From NCBI GenBank assembly GCA_937872965.1, contig CALMUU010000064.1, positions 1 to 63,184 of the forward strand: a stretch of DNA of 63,184 nucleotides. Reading direction: 5' to 3'. The position numbers and the translations under genes were made by a program. The notes beneath the pieces are model-generated. The model was given only the letters and a program-made list of their open reading frames with translations. It made no database searches and was not told the DNA's origin. Within the stretch, counting starts at the first letter, position 1, and the number at the start of each line of letters is the position of its first letter. Positions 27,479 to 35,694 of this stretch are shown here, in pieces. The stretch comes from an uncultured Actinomycetes bacterium (GTDB lineage: Bacteria; Actinomycetota; Acidimicrobiia; IMCC26256; JAGPDB01).

Positions 27479-30400
27479 CTACAACCAGCGCTGCGCTAGT
27501 ACGACAACAGGGTCAGTCAATAGCTCCATAATAGAAATTTCGCCTAGCCTATTTTCGTCAAATGTATCTTGAACTTCCGTTACTGCATCCCGCAGTGCAA
27601 AAAGTCGTTGTTTATATCCTTCAAGAACTCGTTTACGAGCAGCGACCGAAATCGATTCATCCACATCGATATGAAGAAGAGTAAGGCCAATGGTTTGAGA
27701 GCGGGAAATCTCGGGAACAAGTATGACATTGCGACCATCGCTTTTCCCTTGCGCTACCCACACGGTCTGCTCACGAGCAGTGAGGCTCTTGGTGCCTCGA
27801 AGAAGCGGATTGCTCGTCACTCGTGAAGTAAGCGAGGCCGCACTCCCCTTTTGCTCAATAATAGAAAGTGTTGCTTCACCTGACCCGGCATCACCTTGAA
27901 TTTGGTAGCGGGTATGACCAGTAATCGAACCGATCATTTCATCGAGCGCAGAAAGCGTACGAATCACCGTGTACTGCAAGAGATCACGACCGACACCCGC
28001 ATCAAGAAGATACGAAACGGATGGCGAGCGAAGAAGTGTATCGTCCGAGCGTGATATTCCCACAGTCACCGTCTTTGCTTGATGACGGATCGCATCGATA
28101 GGGCGTGTGAGCTGATCGATACAGCGTGTCAAGATAGATACAGCACAATTAGCGAGAGCTTGCTCGGTCTTGAGACCTCCGCAGTTTTCTTGAAGAAGAT
28201 CTGGCCGCGCAGGGTTACTCGTAAGAGCGATATAAAGTTTCGTGAGGTTGGTTGCATCACTGGCATCAAGGATTGCATCGAATTCGTTGTTGTTCATTCG
28301 TGCAAAAAAATGATTCGCTGGTTCGAGAAGTATGTTTCTAATCTTGGCCATCGCCGATGAAGATTCAAGTTCTTCAGGTGTAAGAAGCGCAAGCGCCCCG
28401 CGTGCTTCGCGCAATGTTCGCGCCGTTTCATCGATTGCACGAGCTGATTCATAACCAAAAATATGTCCTGCTACTGCAGCGAGGATAAAGCTCACGGCCG
28501 GATGTGATTCCGGAACGTGAATGACTTCTCCGCTTTCATCAAATCGCTCACTCTTATCATCCGTGATGACAATGGGACAAGCCTTGTGTGCGCGATAGAT
28601 GGCTATTTCTTTAGCAACATCATCAGCGGTAGAACCCTGCATCCCTGTCGCGCAGACAACGATGAGTGGTTCAGATGAAAGATCGATATGTTTCTTGTCT
28701 TCAGTGGAATCTAAGGCAATCGCTTTGTAACATAATTCTGAAGATTTAATTCGGATTTCACGGGCAGCAATCGAGTTAGCTCCATTGCCCACAGTAGCCC
28801 AGGAACGCCGCGAAAGGATTGTGCGATATGCAGTGTCAGCGATCTTTTGATGTGATTCATCGCTCAGGATTTTTCGCATTTTGCCAGGCAAATCGATCAG
28901 GTGAGAAATAATGGAAACCGTTCCTGAATCAAATGGTCTCTTGTGTGATCGAATGTACTCAATAGACATAGCCAAGTATGCACCTGCAGCCACCTGTGCG
29001 TAAAAGGCTTTTGTGGATGCCACGGACATTTCCACATCACGACCGCTACTGGTATAACAAACTCCATCGGCTTTTGTTGTGAGATCACTACCGCGACGAT
29101 TGACTATTGCAATAACACTCGCGCCTCGATCACGCAATAAATCTACCGTACGATTGGTATCTGTTGTTGTTCCCGATTGAGATACTGCAATGACAAGAAC
29201 ATCTTTCATGTTGTCTCGTAGGCCGAAGCCGGAAACTTCTGTTGCTAATATTGCGCGCACGGTGAGTTCACTTTTTATTGCAGAAAAGAAGTGTGCACAA
29301 GCAAGACCTGCAACTGCTGCAGTTCCCTGGCCGATTATCAAGATTTCAGTTATAGAACCATTAGAAATTTTGTTTTCCAAGTCATCAGGAAAAATGTCGT
29401 TCGATATAACGGGAGACGTATGCGTTGGATCAAACTTTCCAGCAAGAGTCGTCGCAAAACTCCGAGGAGCTTCGTTAATTTCTTTCCAGAGATAGTGCCG
29501 ATAGTCTCCCCTGTCGATATCTCGCGTCGTGACTTCACTAATGACTATTTCAGAATCCAGCAATGGTAATACTTTTCCATCGTACGCAATTCGCGTAAGA
29601 CCGTCTAAGGTGCCGGCGGAATTTTCATCTAAAGCAAATATCTGACCTCGGGAAGAAACTTTACGATCGGGATTATCATCATATGGCGTTTCCCCATCCA
29701 CACGAATATATTGATCCGAGACTTCAACTACGCCATAGGGTTCACTCGCAATCATAAATTCATCGTCGCCTAAACCAATAAAGAGGCCCTGACCTCCACC
29801 GCGCAGAGCTAACAAGAGCTTGGACGGGTCGTCTGAAGTAACGGCTGCAATTGCGGTAGAACCTTCGAATCTAGTCACAACATTACGGAATGAATCAAGC
29901 ACACTACGTTTAGGATTCTGCTCTCGTTCATGCGTGAGTAAAACAGGAATGAGTTTGGCATCTGTTGTTACCGAAGGATCGATCGAGCATTCACTACGAA
30001 ACGTTTGATGGTTATCAATGTCACCGTTAAGAGCGCCTAATGCAATAACCGAAGAGTCAATATTGATCTCCGAAGAGTCAAGCGGGTGCGTATTGCTGTC
30101 ACTGATGACACCCATAGATGCCCAGCGTGTATGCGCAAGAACCATTTCGTGACATGTTTCCTCAGTCGAAATCGCCTCATAAAGAACTCTGTCTTGTGAA
30201 ATCTGTCGGCGGAGATCTTTTACGTTATCGCCGAGTTCTCCAATTTCCGCAGCGCGCCTATATGTGAAATACGCAGGCTGTTTATCGGAGAACGAAGTAA
30301 GACAGATGCTGATACCAGCACTATCGCGGCCACGTACCTCGATACGATCGATACTACGGAGAACAAGATTGATCGATCTATAGATAGTTATCACATTGTC

Positions 30401-30796
30401 GCTTGAACTCGAAGTGTCTCCGATCAGATCTGCAATTTGTTGTGCGCCTACACAAGCATCCTTACTCATTCTCCACAATGAATCATTGAGCGCGATCAAG
30501 TGTTCTTTGTCGTTTTCAGAAAGGTCAATATTTTCAGCCAAAGAATCGTCGACGTGAGCACGCAGACCATCAGAGTGTTCGCTCAGTTCTTTGCGAAGAA
30601 CAGGGTCTCTCACAAGAGTAATGATGCCACCGACGCTGATACATTGCTCTGCACGTGTAGACAATGCATCATTGTCAACATTCAATAATGCTTCATTGCT
30701 CTCTTTGTCAATGCCGGCAAGAACACCGATCAGATCAGAAAGATCAGCCGGTTGGAGAGTGGTAGGTTTACGAACGAAGGCAACGATTCCACACAT
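27479..30796 (-). CDS. glmS: Oversized GlmS-like glutamine-fructose-6-phosphate aminotransferase
   Basis: Predicted to make glucosamine-6-phosphate from fructose-6-phosphate and glutamine, feeding GlmM next door. 1105 residues versus about 610 for ordinary GlmS. It starts MCGIVAF with nucleophile Cys2, but about 125 extra residues precede RGRDSAGI (near 155). The amidotransferase continues with AHTRWASMG and ALNGDIDNH. SIS domain 1 has VIAVSQSGTTTDTNR and SVASTKAF; SIS domain 2 starts near ATVGNGANS. About 300 C-terminal residues (after about 800) match no domain I recognise, and the standard GlmS tail (PRNLAKSVTVE) is missing. Activity is inferred from homology and from the glmM neighbour. 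Confidence 0.8.
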   Translation of the reverse strand: MCGIVAFVRKPTTLQPADLSDLIGVLAGIDKESNEALLNVDNDALSTRAEQCISVGGIITLVRDPVLRKELSEHSDGLRAHVDDSLAENIDLSENDKEHLIALNDSLWRMSKDACVGAQQIADLIGDTSSSSDNVITIYRSINLVLRSIDRIEVRGRDSAGISICLTSFSDKQPAYFTYRRAAEIGELGDNVKDLRRQISQDRVLYEAISTEETCHEMVLAHTRWASMGVISDSNTHPLDSSEINIDSSVIALGALNGDIDNHQTFRSECSIDPSVTTDAKLIPVLLTHEREQNPKRSVLDSFRNVVTRFEGSTAIAAVTSDDPSKLLLALRGGGQGLFIGLGDDEFMIASEPYGVVEVSDQYIRVDGETPYDDNPDRKVSSRGQIFALDENSAGTLDGLTRIAYDGKVLPLLDSEIVISEVTTRDIDRGDYRHYLWKEINEAPRSFATTLAGKFDPTHTSPVISNDIFPDDLENKISNGSITEILIIGQGTAAVAGLACAHFFSAIKSELTVRAILATEVSGFGLRDNMKDVLVIAVSQSGTTTDTNRTVDLLRDRGASVIAIVNRRGSDLTTKADGVCYTSSGRDVEMSVASTKAFYAQVAAGAYLAMSIEYIRSHKRPFDSGTVSIISHLIDLPGKMRKILSDESHQKIADTAYRTILSRRSWATVGNGANSIAAREIRIKSSELCYKAIALDSTEDKKHIDLSSEPLIVVCATGMQGSTADDVAKEIAIYRAHKACPIVITDDKSERFDESGEVIHVPESHPAVSFILAAVAGHIFGYESARAIDETARTLREARGALALLTPEELESSSAMAKIRNILLEPANHFFARMNNNEFDAILDASDATNLTKLYIALTSNPARPDLLQENCGGLKTEQALANCAVSILTRCIDQLTRPIDAIRHQAKTVTVGISRSDDTLLRSPSVSYLLDAGVGRDLLQYTVIRTLSALDEMIGSITGHTRYQIQGDAGSGEATLSIIEQKGSAASLTSRVTSNPLLRGTKSLTAREQTVWVAQGKSDGRNVILVPEISRSQTIGLTLLHIDVDESISVAARKRVLEGYKQRLFALRDAVTEVQDTFDENRLGEISIMELLTDPVVVLAQRWL

Positions 30797-30800
30797 ACGT

Positions 30801-32153
30801 CTACCCGCAAACTTTGCTAATAACTTTTGTCAATCGATCCATTGACTCTTGTGCAGCTTTTTCGATCAAGCCCTCCACAGTAATACGAACAACGTCCTCA
30901 GTTCCAGACGGTCTGATAATTATTCGTGATTCCTGGCCAAGCAGTGCACGCTCCTGCTCAATGGCATGAAGAATTTCTTGATTATCCTGGGCAGATTCTT
31001 TATGAATCACTTTTATTTGATCATGTAATTGAACCATCGGAGTAAAAAGATCGAATAATTCGAAAGAAGTAACAGCGGGCTCAGTACGGTAGCGCTCAGC
31101 AAAAATGGAACTCACAAGTAGCGCATTGAGTATTCCGTCACCCCACATAGTTTTATCGGCACGAATAATATGGCCTGACTGCTCTCCACCCAGAGTTGCT
31201 TCACTTTCAATCATTTCCGCAAGTACGTACTTGTCTCCAACAGGAGTTTCGAGAAGTTCGATGGAATTAGTTTTGAGAAACGAGCCTAAACCGCCATTAC
31301 TCATCGCAGTAGCAACAACAAGATCATTTTTCAACAACGATTGATTTTTCAGATAGATCGCGAATAAAGCCAAAATGTAATCGCCGTTGCGAACCACACC
31401 TCGATTATCAACAACCATGACCCTATCGGCGTCACCATCAAAAGCAAAACCGATATCTGCATTGTTTGAAACAACCGATTCGCATATGGATTCTAAATGC
31501 GTCGCACCACATCGTTCATTAATATGCATTCCGTCGGATTCTGTATTGATTGCTATAACTTCCGCACCGTACTGAGAAAAGATTTCAGGAGCCATGAGGA
31601 AAGATGCTCCGTTTGCGCAATCGAGAACTATTCGTAAACCAGAAAGATCGCTGCCGTCTGTTTTATTGATAAGAAATTCTTTATAAGTTTTATAGGCTGT
31701 CGTTGCCTGTTCACCCACTTCCGCCACAGGCATGATCTCCACAGGTTGACCAGCTTCTATCAAGTGAGTAACCGTTCGTTCAATCGCGGCTTCAATCTGG
31801 GAATCAATCTTGACTCCCCCGACACCGAACACCTTGATTCCGTTGTCTGAAGCCGGATTGTGGCTCGCAGTTATTGCACAGGCAGCGACATTATTAACAT
31901 ATGCATTACTAGCAATTCCTGGTGTTGTAATGATGCCAATATCAGTGGCGTGTGCGCCACCAGATAAAAGTCCTGAGATCAAAGCATCGCGCAGGACTGG
32001 CCCTGACATCCTCGTATCGCGGCCAACAACGAATTCCACGTTAGACATGACCTGCGCAATTGCTAAACCCAATAGGTAAACAAACTCGGGCGTTAGCGAT
32101 TCATCAAACGTCCCTCGAACACCATCGGTTCCAAACTGTGGACGTGTGTTCAC
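30801..32153 (-). CDS. glmM: Phosphoglucosamine mutase
   Basis: Isomerises glucosamine-6-phosphate to glucosamine-1-phosphate for UDP-GlcNAc. 450 residues. The catalytic phosphoserine lies in ITASHNPASDNGIKVFG, the Mg2+ loop is FDGDADRVMVVD, and the sugar loop is GGEQSGHII. The phosphate-binding C-terminal motif is RPSGTEDVVRITVEG. The stop is 4 bases before the GlmS-like start, so they are one operon in pathway-related order. Confidence 0.96.
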   Translation of the reverse strand: MNTRPQFGTDGVRGTFDESLTPEFVYLLGLAIAQVMSNVEFVVGRDTRMSGPVLRDALISGLLSGGAHATDIGIITTPGIASNAYVNNVAACAITASHNPASDNGIKVFGVGGVKIDSQIEAAIERTVTHLIEAGQPVEIMPVAEVGEQATTAYKTYKEFLINKTDGSDLSGLRIVLDCANGASFLMAPEIFSQYGAEVIAINTESDGMHINERCGATHLESICESVVSNNADIGFAFDGDADRVMVVDNRGVVRNGDYILALFAIYLKNQSLLKNDLVVATAMSNGGLGSFLKTNSIELLETPVGDKYVLAEMIESEATLGGEQSGHIIRADKTMWGDGILNALLVSSIFAERYRTEPAVTSFELFDLFTPMVQLHDQIKVIHKESAQDNQEILHAIEQERALLGQESRIIIRPSGTEDVVRITVEGLIEKAAQESMDRLTKVISKVCG

Positions 32154-32189
32154 AAAAAACCTTTCAACGTCACGGGAGGACCAGCGAAG

Positions 32190-32270
32190 TTAGGGTCTGG
32201 CCTTGGAAAGTAAGGAAAAGTGACCTACAAAGGTCACAACCTTTCCACGGCCGGACCCTCCCCATGGAGC
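32190..32270. terminator. Family C hairpin after rpsI
   Basis: AGGGTCTGGCCTTGGAAAG (32192-32210) pairs with CTTTCCACGGCCGGACCCT (32241-32259), with TGACCT/AGGTCA inside. It lies between the rpsI stop and the glmM start, probably ending the L13-S9 transcript. The same interior occurs in reverse at 44685-44762. Confidence 0.65.
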
Positions 32271-32286
32271 TACCAGTTCGTTAACA

Positions 32287-32685
32287 CTAGCGTTTAGAGA
32301 ATTGAGAAGCTTTACGAGCTTTCTTCAAACCATATTTCTTACGCTCAACTTCACGCGCATCGCGAGAAAGCAGACCTGCACTCTTGAGTGCACCACGTTG
32401 ATCGAGATCGAGTCCCACAACTGCACGAGCAATTCCCAACCGAAGAGCACCCGCTTGACCAGCAACTCCGCCACCGTGAACTGTTGCATCAACGTCATAT
32501 ACCTCATTCGTGTTAGATACACGAAGAGCTTCTGTCGCATGGCGCACAAGGAGATCACTATTTAGGTACTGCTCGATGGGAGTTTTGTTCACAGTGATCG
32601 TGCCCTTACCGGGACGGACCCGAACACGAGCCACTGCACTCTTTCGACGTCCAGTTGCTTGAATCAATGGTTTTGCGTTTGCCAC
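32287..32685 (-). CDS. rpsI: 30S ribosomal protein S9
   Basis: Small-subunit protein whose C-terminal tail contacts P-site tRNA. 132 residues, normal. Motifs RKSAVARVRVRPGKGTITVN and the basic tail ending KKARKASQFSKR, with the universally conserved final Lys-Arg. Follows rplM by 33 bases, the usual L13-S9 pair. Confidence 0.97.
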   Translation of the reverse strand: MANAKPLIQATGRRKSAVARVRVRPGKGTITVNKTPIEQYLNSDLLVRHATEALRVSNTNEVYDVDATVHGGGVAGQAGALRLGIARAVVGLDLDQRGALKSAGLLSRDAREVERKKYGLKKARKASQFSKR

Positions 32686-32718
32686 GAGGTACCTCTTAGT
32701 ATTTTTCGTTAGTGGGGA

Positions 32719-33174
32719 TTATGCGTTTGCGGTTTCTTTTTTCGAAGAAATAACAAATGGTTTTGGTTGTTGTGCTTCGTGAGGATGAGTATCCCCTGCA
32801 TAGACATGGAGCTTCTTTATCATTGCTCGACCTAAACGACCATGAGGAAGCATTCCAGAAATTGACAGTTCCAAGACTTTCGCAGGATTCTTGACCATCA
32901 TTTCACCCAAGGTTGCGCTACGTAAACCGCCTGGGTAACCCGAGTGGAAATAGTAGTTCTTGTCGTTTGATTTGCGGATAGAAATGTCGAGAAGAGCAGC
33001 ATTAATGATGATGACATTGTCGCCCACGTCCATGTGAGGAACCCATGTGGGCTTATGCTTTCCACGAAGAAGGTGGGCAGCTTGAGTTGAGACATGTCCA
33101 AGAACAAGATCTTTTGCATCGATGACGTGCCATTCGCGGACAATATCGCTTGCCTTTGGTTGATAGGTTCCCAT
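32719..33174 (-). CDS. rplM: 50S ribosomal protein L13
   Basis: Early-assembly 50S protein, 151 residues. Start placed at ATG 33174 (MGTYQPKASD), preceded by GAGGAA at good distance; the longer frame to 33240 is not L13-like. Recognised by WHVIDAKDLVLGHVSTQAA and YFHSGYPGGLRS and the C-terminal VYAGDTHPHEAQQPKPF. Confidence 0.96.
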   Translation of the reverse strand: MGTYQPKASDIVREWHVIDAKDLVLGHVSTQAAHLLRGKHKPTWVPHMDVGDNVIIINAALLDISIRKSNDKNYYFHSGYPGGLRSATLGEMMVKNPAKVLELSISGMLPHGRLGRAMIKKLHVYAGDTHPHEAQQPKPFVISSKKETANA

Positions 33175-33251
33175 ATGTTCCTCTTCGTGAAGATTTTTCG
33201 TGTATGTATGTAGCGGAAAAAACGAGAGTATCGTCCGCACAAGGACCTATA

Positions 33252-33281
33252 AATCTAGTGCCTAAGAAGCTATTCAGGCAA
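33252..33281 (-). promoter_or_regulatory. Candidate promoter of rplM-rpsI
   Basis: On the minus strand, TTGCCT (33281-33276), 18 bases, then TAGATT (33257-33252), about 78 bases before the L13 start. It is the best sigma-70-like pair in this divergent gap, but was found by eye only. Confidence 0.35.
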
Positions 33282-33334
33282 TGTGGAGCATTGCAGAGTG
33301 GTCAAATGGCAATTAACCCATTTAAACTGGATAA

Positions 33335-34210
33335 ATGGCAATTGAACGGATTCATGTCGACGACACCTTCGCGGGATTAGCTATTAATGCGCCTCGCAGA
33401 CTACTTAAGCCGGGTAGGGAGCGTGAAGCACTTGAAATGTTACGAGAATCAGTTCCTTCCATTACCCCAGGTACTGATCAAGTTGTCCTTACATTAACTA
33501 ATCAACAACGACGGTATTTTGCTTCTGATTTAATGAGACCTGCTCCACGAGCACCTCAGTCAGATGATCGACGAGAACGAACACGGTTTGGCTTATTGCA
33601 TCTCGCAATAGCGTGTTCTCTAGGCACACCTTTTGGAATAGAGGATCAACAGTTTGGGGTTCTTGCACAAGACGTGTTTCCTCTCAAGCGTCACAACGGT
33701 AAGAAGAATACAGGTTTAGGATCACAACAGCGATTTGGTTTTCATACCGATCAAGCATCCAACCCAGACACTGATGAAATACCCGATATCGTAATTCTTG
33801 GATGTTATAAAAACGGTGAGCGTGCTAAAACACTCGTCGTCTCGCTAGCCGATGTCCTTGCAGAACTCGATGCAGAAACTATCGACATTCTAAGAAGCCC
33901 TGTGTTCACTTTTGTTAGAGGGTCCGACCCTACAAAGAACCCTGTTCCGATATTGACTCAAAAAGGGAGTGGAATCACCGCTCGTCTGTCCGCTGGAACA
34001 CATACGCCCTACGCATCGAGAGAATCATCAGCATTACTAAGCCTATTTTCTGCATGTAAACATGTTGCCACGGACATCATTCTTGAACCTGGAGAGTTTC
34101 TAGCTTTTGTAAACGGCGTTTCTCCGCATGGTCGGGAAGCATTTAAACCTGCACGGAATCCATCAGAGAGGCGATTTCTTCAACGCACCTTCATAAATGA
34201 GCGTGTTTAA
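33335..34210 (+). CDS. Clavaminate-synthase-like Fe(II)/2-oxoglutarate oxygenase
   Basis: 291 residues of the CAS/AsnO/VioC-like family, which hydroxylate amino acids or amino-acid derivatives. H-x-D iron ligands are in RFGFHTDQA. The family phrase DIVILGCYKNG follows. The distal His and 2-oxoglutarate Arg region is VNGVSPHGREAFKPARNPSERRFLQRTF, a close match to the family's VVHGR...RWLQR ending. Only plus-strand gene in the interior of the window. ATG 33335 has no strong ribosome-binding site. A short duplication (AAATGGCAATT) spans the start. Its stop overlaps the truA stop by two bases. Codons 195-199 lie on the palindrome core AGGGTCCGACCCT. Confidence 0.82.
   Translation: MAIERIHVDDTFAGLAINAPRRLLKPGREREALEMLRESVPSITPGTDQVVLTLTNQQRRYFASDLMRPAPRAPQSDDRRERTRFGLLHLAIACSLGTPFGIEDQQFGVLAQDVFPLKRHNGKKNTGLGSQQRFGFHTDQASNPDTDEIPDIVILGCYKNGERAKTLVVSLADVLAELDAETIDILRSPVFTFVRGSDPTKNPVPILTQKGSGITARLSAGTHTPYASRESSALLSLFSACKHVATDIILEPGEFLAFVNGVSPHGREAFKPARNPSERRFLQRTFINERV
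33919..33931. repeat. Palindrome core inside the oxygenase gene
   Basis: AGGGTCCGACCCT, one base different from the core in truA and in the alr-acpS gap. It is translated as RGSDPT. The flanks have partly decayed (TTGTTAG on the left, ACAAAG on the right). Confidence 0.55.
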
Positions 34211-35022
34211 TACTTAACATGCCACAAGGTAAGACCATGCGCTGGAGCGAGCTGGCTTGTGTTTGTTCGACGATCTTTATTCTCGAGGAGAGCAGTGATG
34301 TCATGAGGAGATATTTTTCCTCGCCCAACATCAACGAGAACTCCGACAATTGAGCGCACCATCTGCCAACAGAAAGCATTGGCCGAAATCTCAAAGCACA
34401 ACAAGCTGCTACTTTGCAGGGTCTGACCCTGCAAAGCTGGCATAGAGAAAATTTCAGGGTAGTCCACTTCAATAAAATCAGCTGAGAAGACTTCGCGGAT
34501 GTTGTGTGAAATGGAATCGTCGGCGCGACATACGCTCGAAAAATCCTGCTCGCCCACAAAGCACTTAGCTGCACTCTTCATAGCATCAAGATCAAGCGGA
34601 GCACTTACATTCCACGCATAGTCAGCAAGAAAGAGGTTCGCCTGCGCACTGTTATCAATAAAGTAGCGATACGTTCGAGCCTTCGCGTTATAACGCGCAT
34701 TGAAATCTTCGCGTGCTTCCACTATTTCGTGCACTACGACTTCCGGGCCTAACCGCTTATTGCACACATGCATCAGACGATCAAGATCAATCGTTAAATT
34801 CTCAGGAAAACTAAAAGAAATAACTTGCTCACGAGCATGAACACCTTTATCGGTGCGCCCTGACACAACAATTGAAGGACTAGCTTGCGCAACCATCTCA
34901 ATAACTGCCCGCAACTCCCCCACAACTGTTCGTACAGGTGTTTGACCGGGCTGTGTCACCTGTTCAGCAACCCCATGAAATTTGGATCCGTTATAAGAAA
35001 TGATGGCACGAAAGTTTTTCAT
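34207..35022 (-). CDS. truA: tRNA pseudouridine(38-40) synthase TruA
   Basis: Makes pseudouridine at positions 38-40 of the tRNA anticodon arm. 271 residues. The catalytic Asp is in VSGRTDKGVHAREQ (Asp58), and the other family motifs are RTYRYFID and NAFCWQMVRSIVGVLVDVGRGK. Residues about 196-204 (ALQGQTLQS) are encoded by a perfect 25-base palindrome and fall in a loop before the conserved FEISANAF strand. Downstream of rplQ as usual, but separated by repeats. It converges with the oxygenase gene. Confidence 0.94.
   Translation of the reverse strand: MKNFRAIISYNGSKFHGVAEQVTQPGQTPVRTVVGELRAVIEMVAQASPSIVVSGRTDKGVHAREQVISFSFPENLTIDLDRLMHVCNKRLGPEVVVHEIVEAREDFNARYNAKARTYRYFIDNSAQANLFLADYAWNVSAPLDLDAMKSAAKCFVGEQDFSSVCRADDSISHNIREVFSADFIEVDYPEIFSMPALQGQTLQSSSLLCFEISANAFCWQMVRSIVGVLVDVGRGKISPHDITALLENKDRRTNTSQLAPAHGLTLWHVKY
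34412..34436. repeat. Perfect 25-base palindrome within truA
   Basis: Twelve-base arms around a central T, core AGGGTCTGACCCT, flanked CTTTGC/GCAAAG. The 23 inner bases are identical to 26956-26978. It keeps the truA frame open. Confidence 0.85.
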
Positions 35023-35036
35023 GAGTTATCTACTAT

Positions 35037-35105
35037 AGGGTCGTTCCTGCTGTGCAGGTGCGGCCCTCCCCAAAAGCAACGTGTTCGCAGCAGTTCGTTC
35101 ACTTG
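35037..35105. repeat. Family C element, reverse orientation
   Basis: TAGGGTCGTTCCTG...CGGCCCTCCCC and the reversed box GCAGCAGTTCGTTCACTTGT. Located just upstream of truA. Confidence 0.65.
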
Positions 35106-35146
35106 TATCGAGTCTTGTGACTCCGATTTATCCCGCTGCGCGGAGA

Positions 35147-35172
35147 TCCTTCGCAAGCTCAGGATGACGACA
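35147..35172. repeat. Family B repeat
   Basis: GAGATCCTTCGCAAGCTCAGG and ATGACG. Lies between family C and family A copies downstream of rplQ. Confidence 0.65.
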
Positions 35173-35173
35173 G

Positions 35174-35305
35174 TCACAGGGAGCGAGGGACGAGCGACCG
35201 CGAGACGTGTGCGCTTTGCGTACTCGTCGACAATGGAGTCACAGGGAGCGATCGGAGGAGCGACCGCGAGAACCGTCAGGCTTTGCCTGCGGTTCGACAG
35301 AAAAC
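35174..35305. repeat. Two tandem family A elements downstream of rplQ
   Basis: Copies at 35174-35238 (hairpin GCGCTTTGCG) and 35239-35305 (hairpin AGGCTTTGCCT), both in the same orientation. The second ends ...AAAAC, directly before the rplQ TGA. Confidence 0.8.
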
Positions 35306-35659
35306 TCAGACGAGTTCGATGCGCGCCATCATTGCACGGTCACCATCACGTGGCCCAAGCTTCAAGATGCGAGTGTATCCACCTTGGCGAGTTGCGTATT
35401 TCGGTGCAATCTCTTCTACGAGCTTGTGTGCAACACCTTTGTCACGAAGAACAGCAACGAGCTGTCGTTGAACGTGTTGGTTGTTTCCCTTACGTGCTTT
35501 GGTAATCATACGTTCCAATTCGGGGCGCATGTGCTTAGCTTTAGCAAGGGTTGTTTCCATTGCACCATGCGTGAAGAACTGTCGCGCCATTGTAGAAACA
35601 ATGAGCTTCTGGTGTTTGGGGTCGCGCCCGAGACGTGGACCCTTCTTTGGAGTAGCCAT
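35306..35659 (-). CDS. rplQ: 50S ribosomal protein L17
   Basis: 117 residues, the core bacterial length. Opens MATPKKGPRLGRDPKHQK, with RQFFTHGAMETTLAKAKHMRPELERMITKAR in the middle. Follows rpoA by 35 bases, the conserved last gene of the alpha operon. A family A copy begins directly after the stop. Confidence 0.97.
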   Translation of the reverse strand: MATPKKGPRLGRDPKHQKLIVSTMARQFFTHGAMETTLAKAKHMRPELERMITKARKGNNQHVQRQLVAVLRDKGVAHKLVEEIAPKYATRQGGYTRILKLGPRDGDRAMMARIELV

Positions 35660-35694
35660 AGTTGTTTGCCTTCTCTGCTATCTTCGCGTATTAA

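Noticed and set aside
34201-34212. Frameshift or fusion of the oxygenase gene and truA
   Set aside because: They are convergent on opposite strands; the stop codons simply overlap by two bases and both proteins end at family-typical positions.
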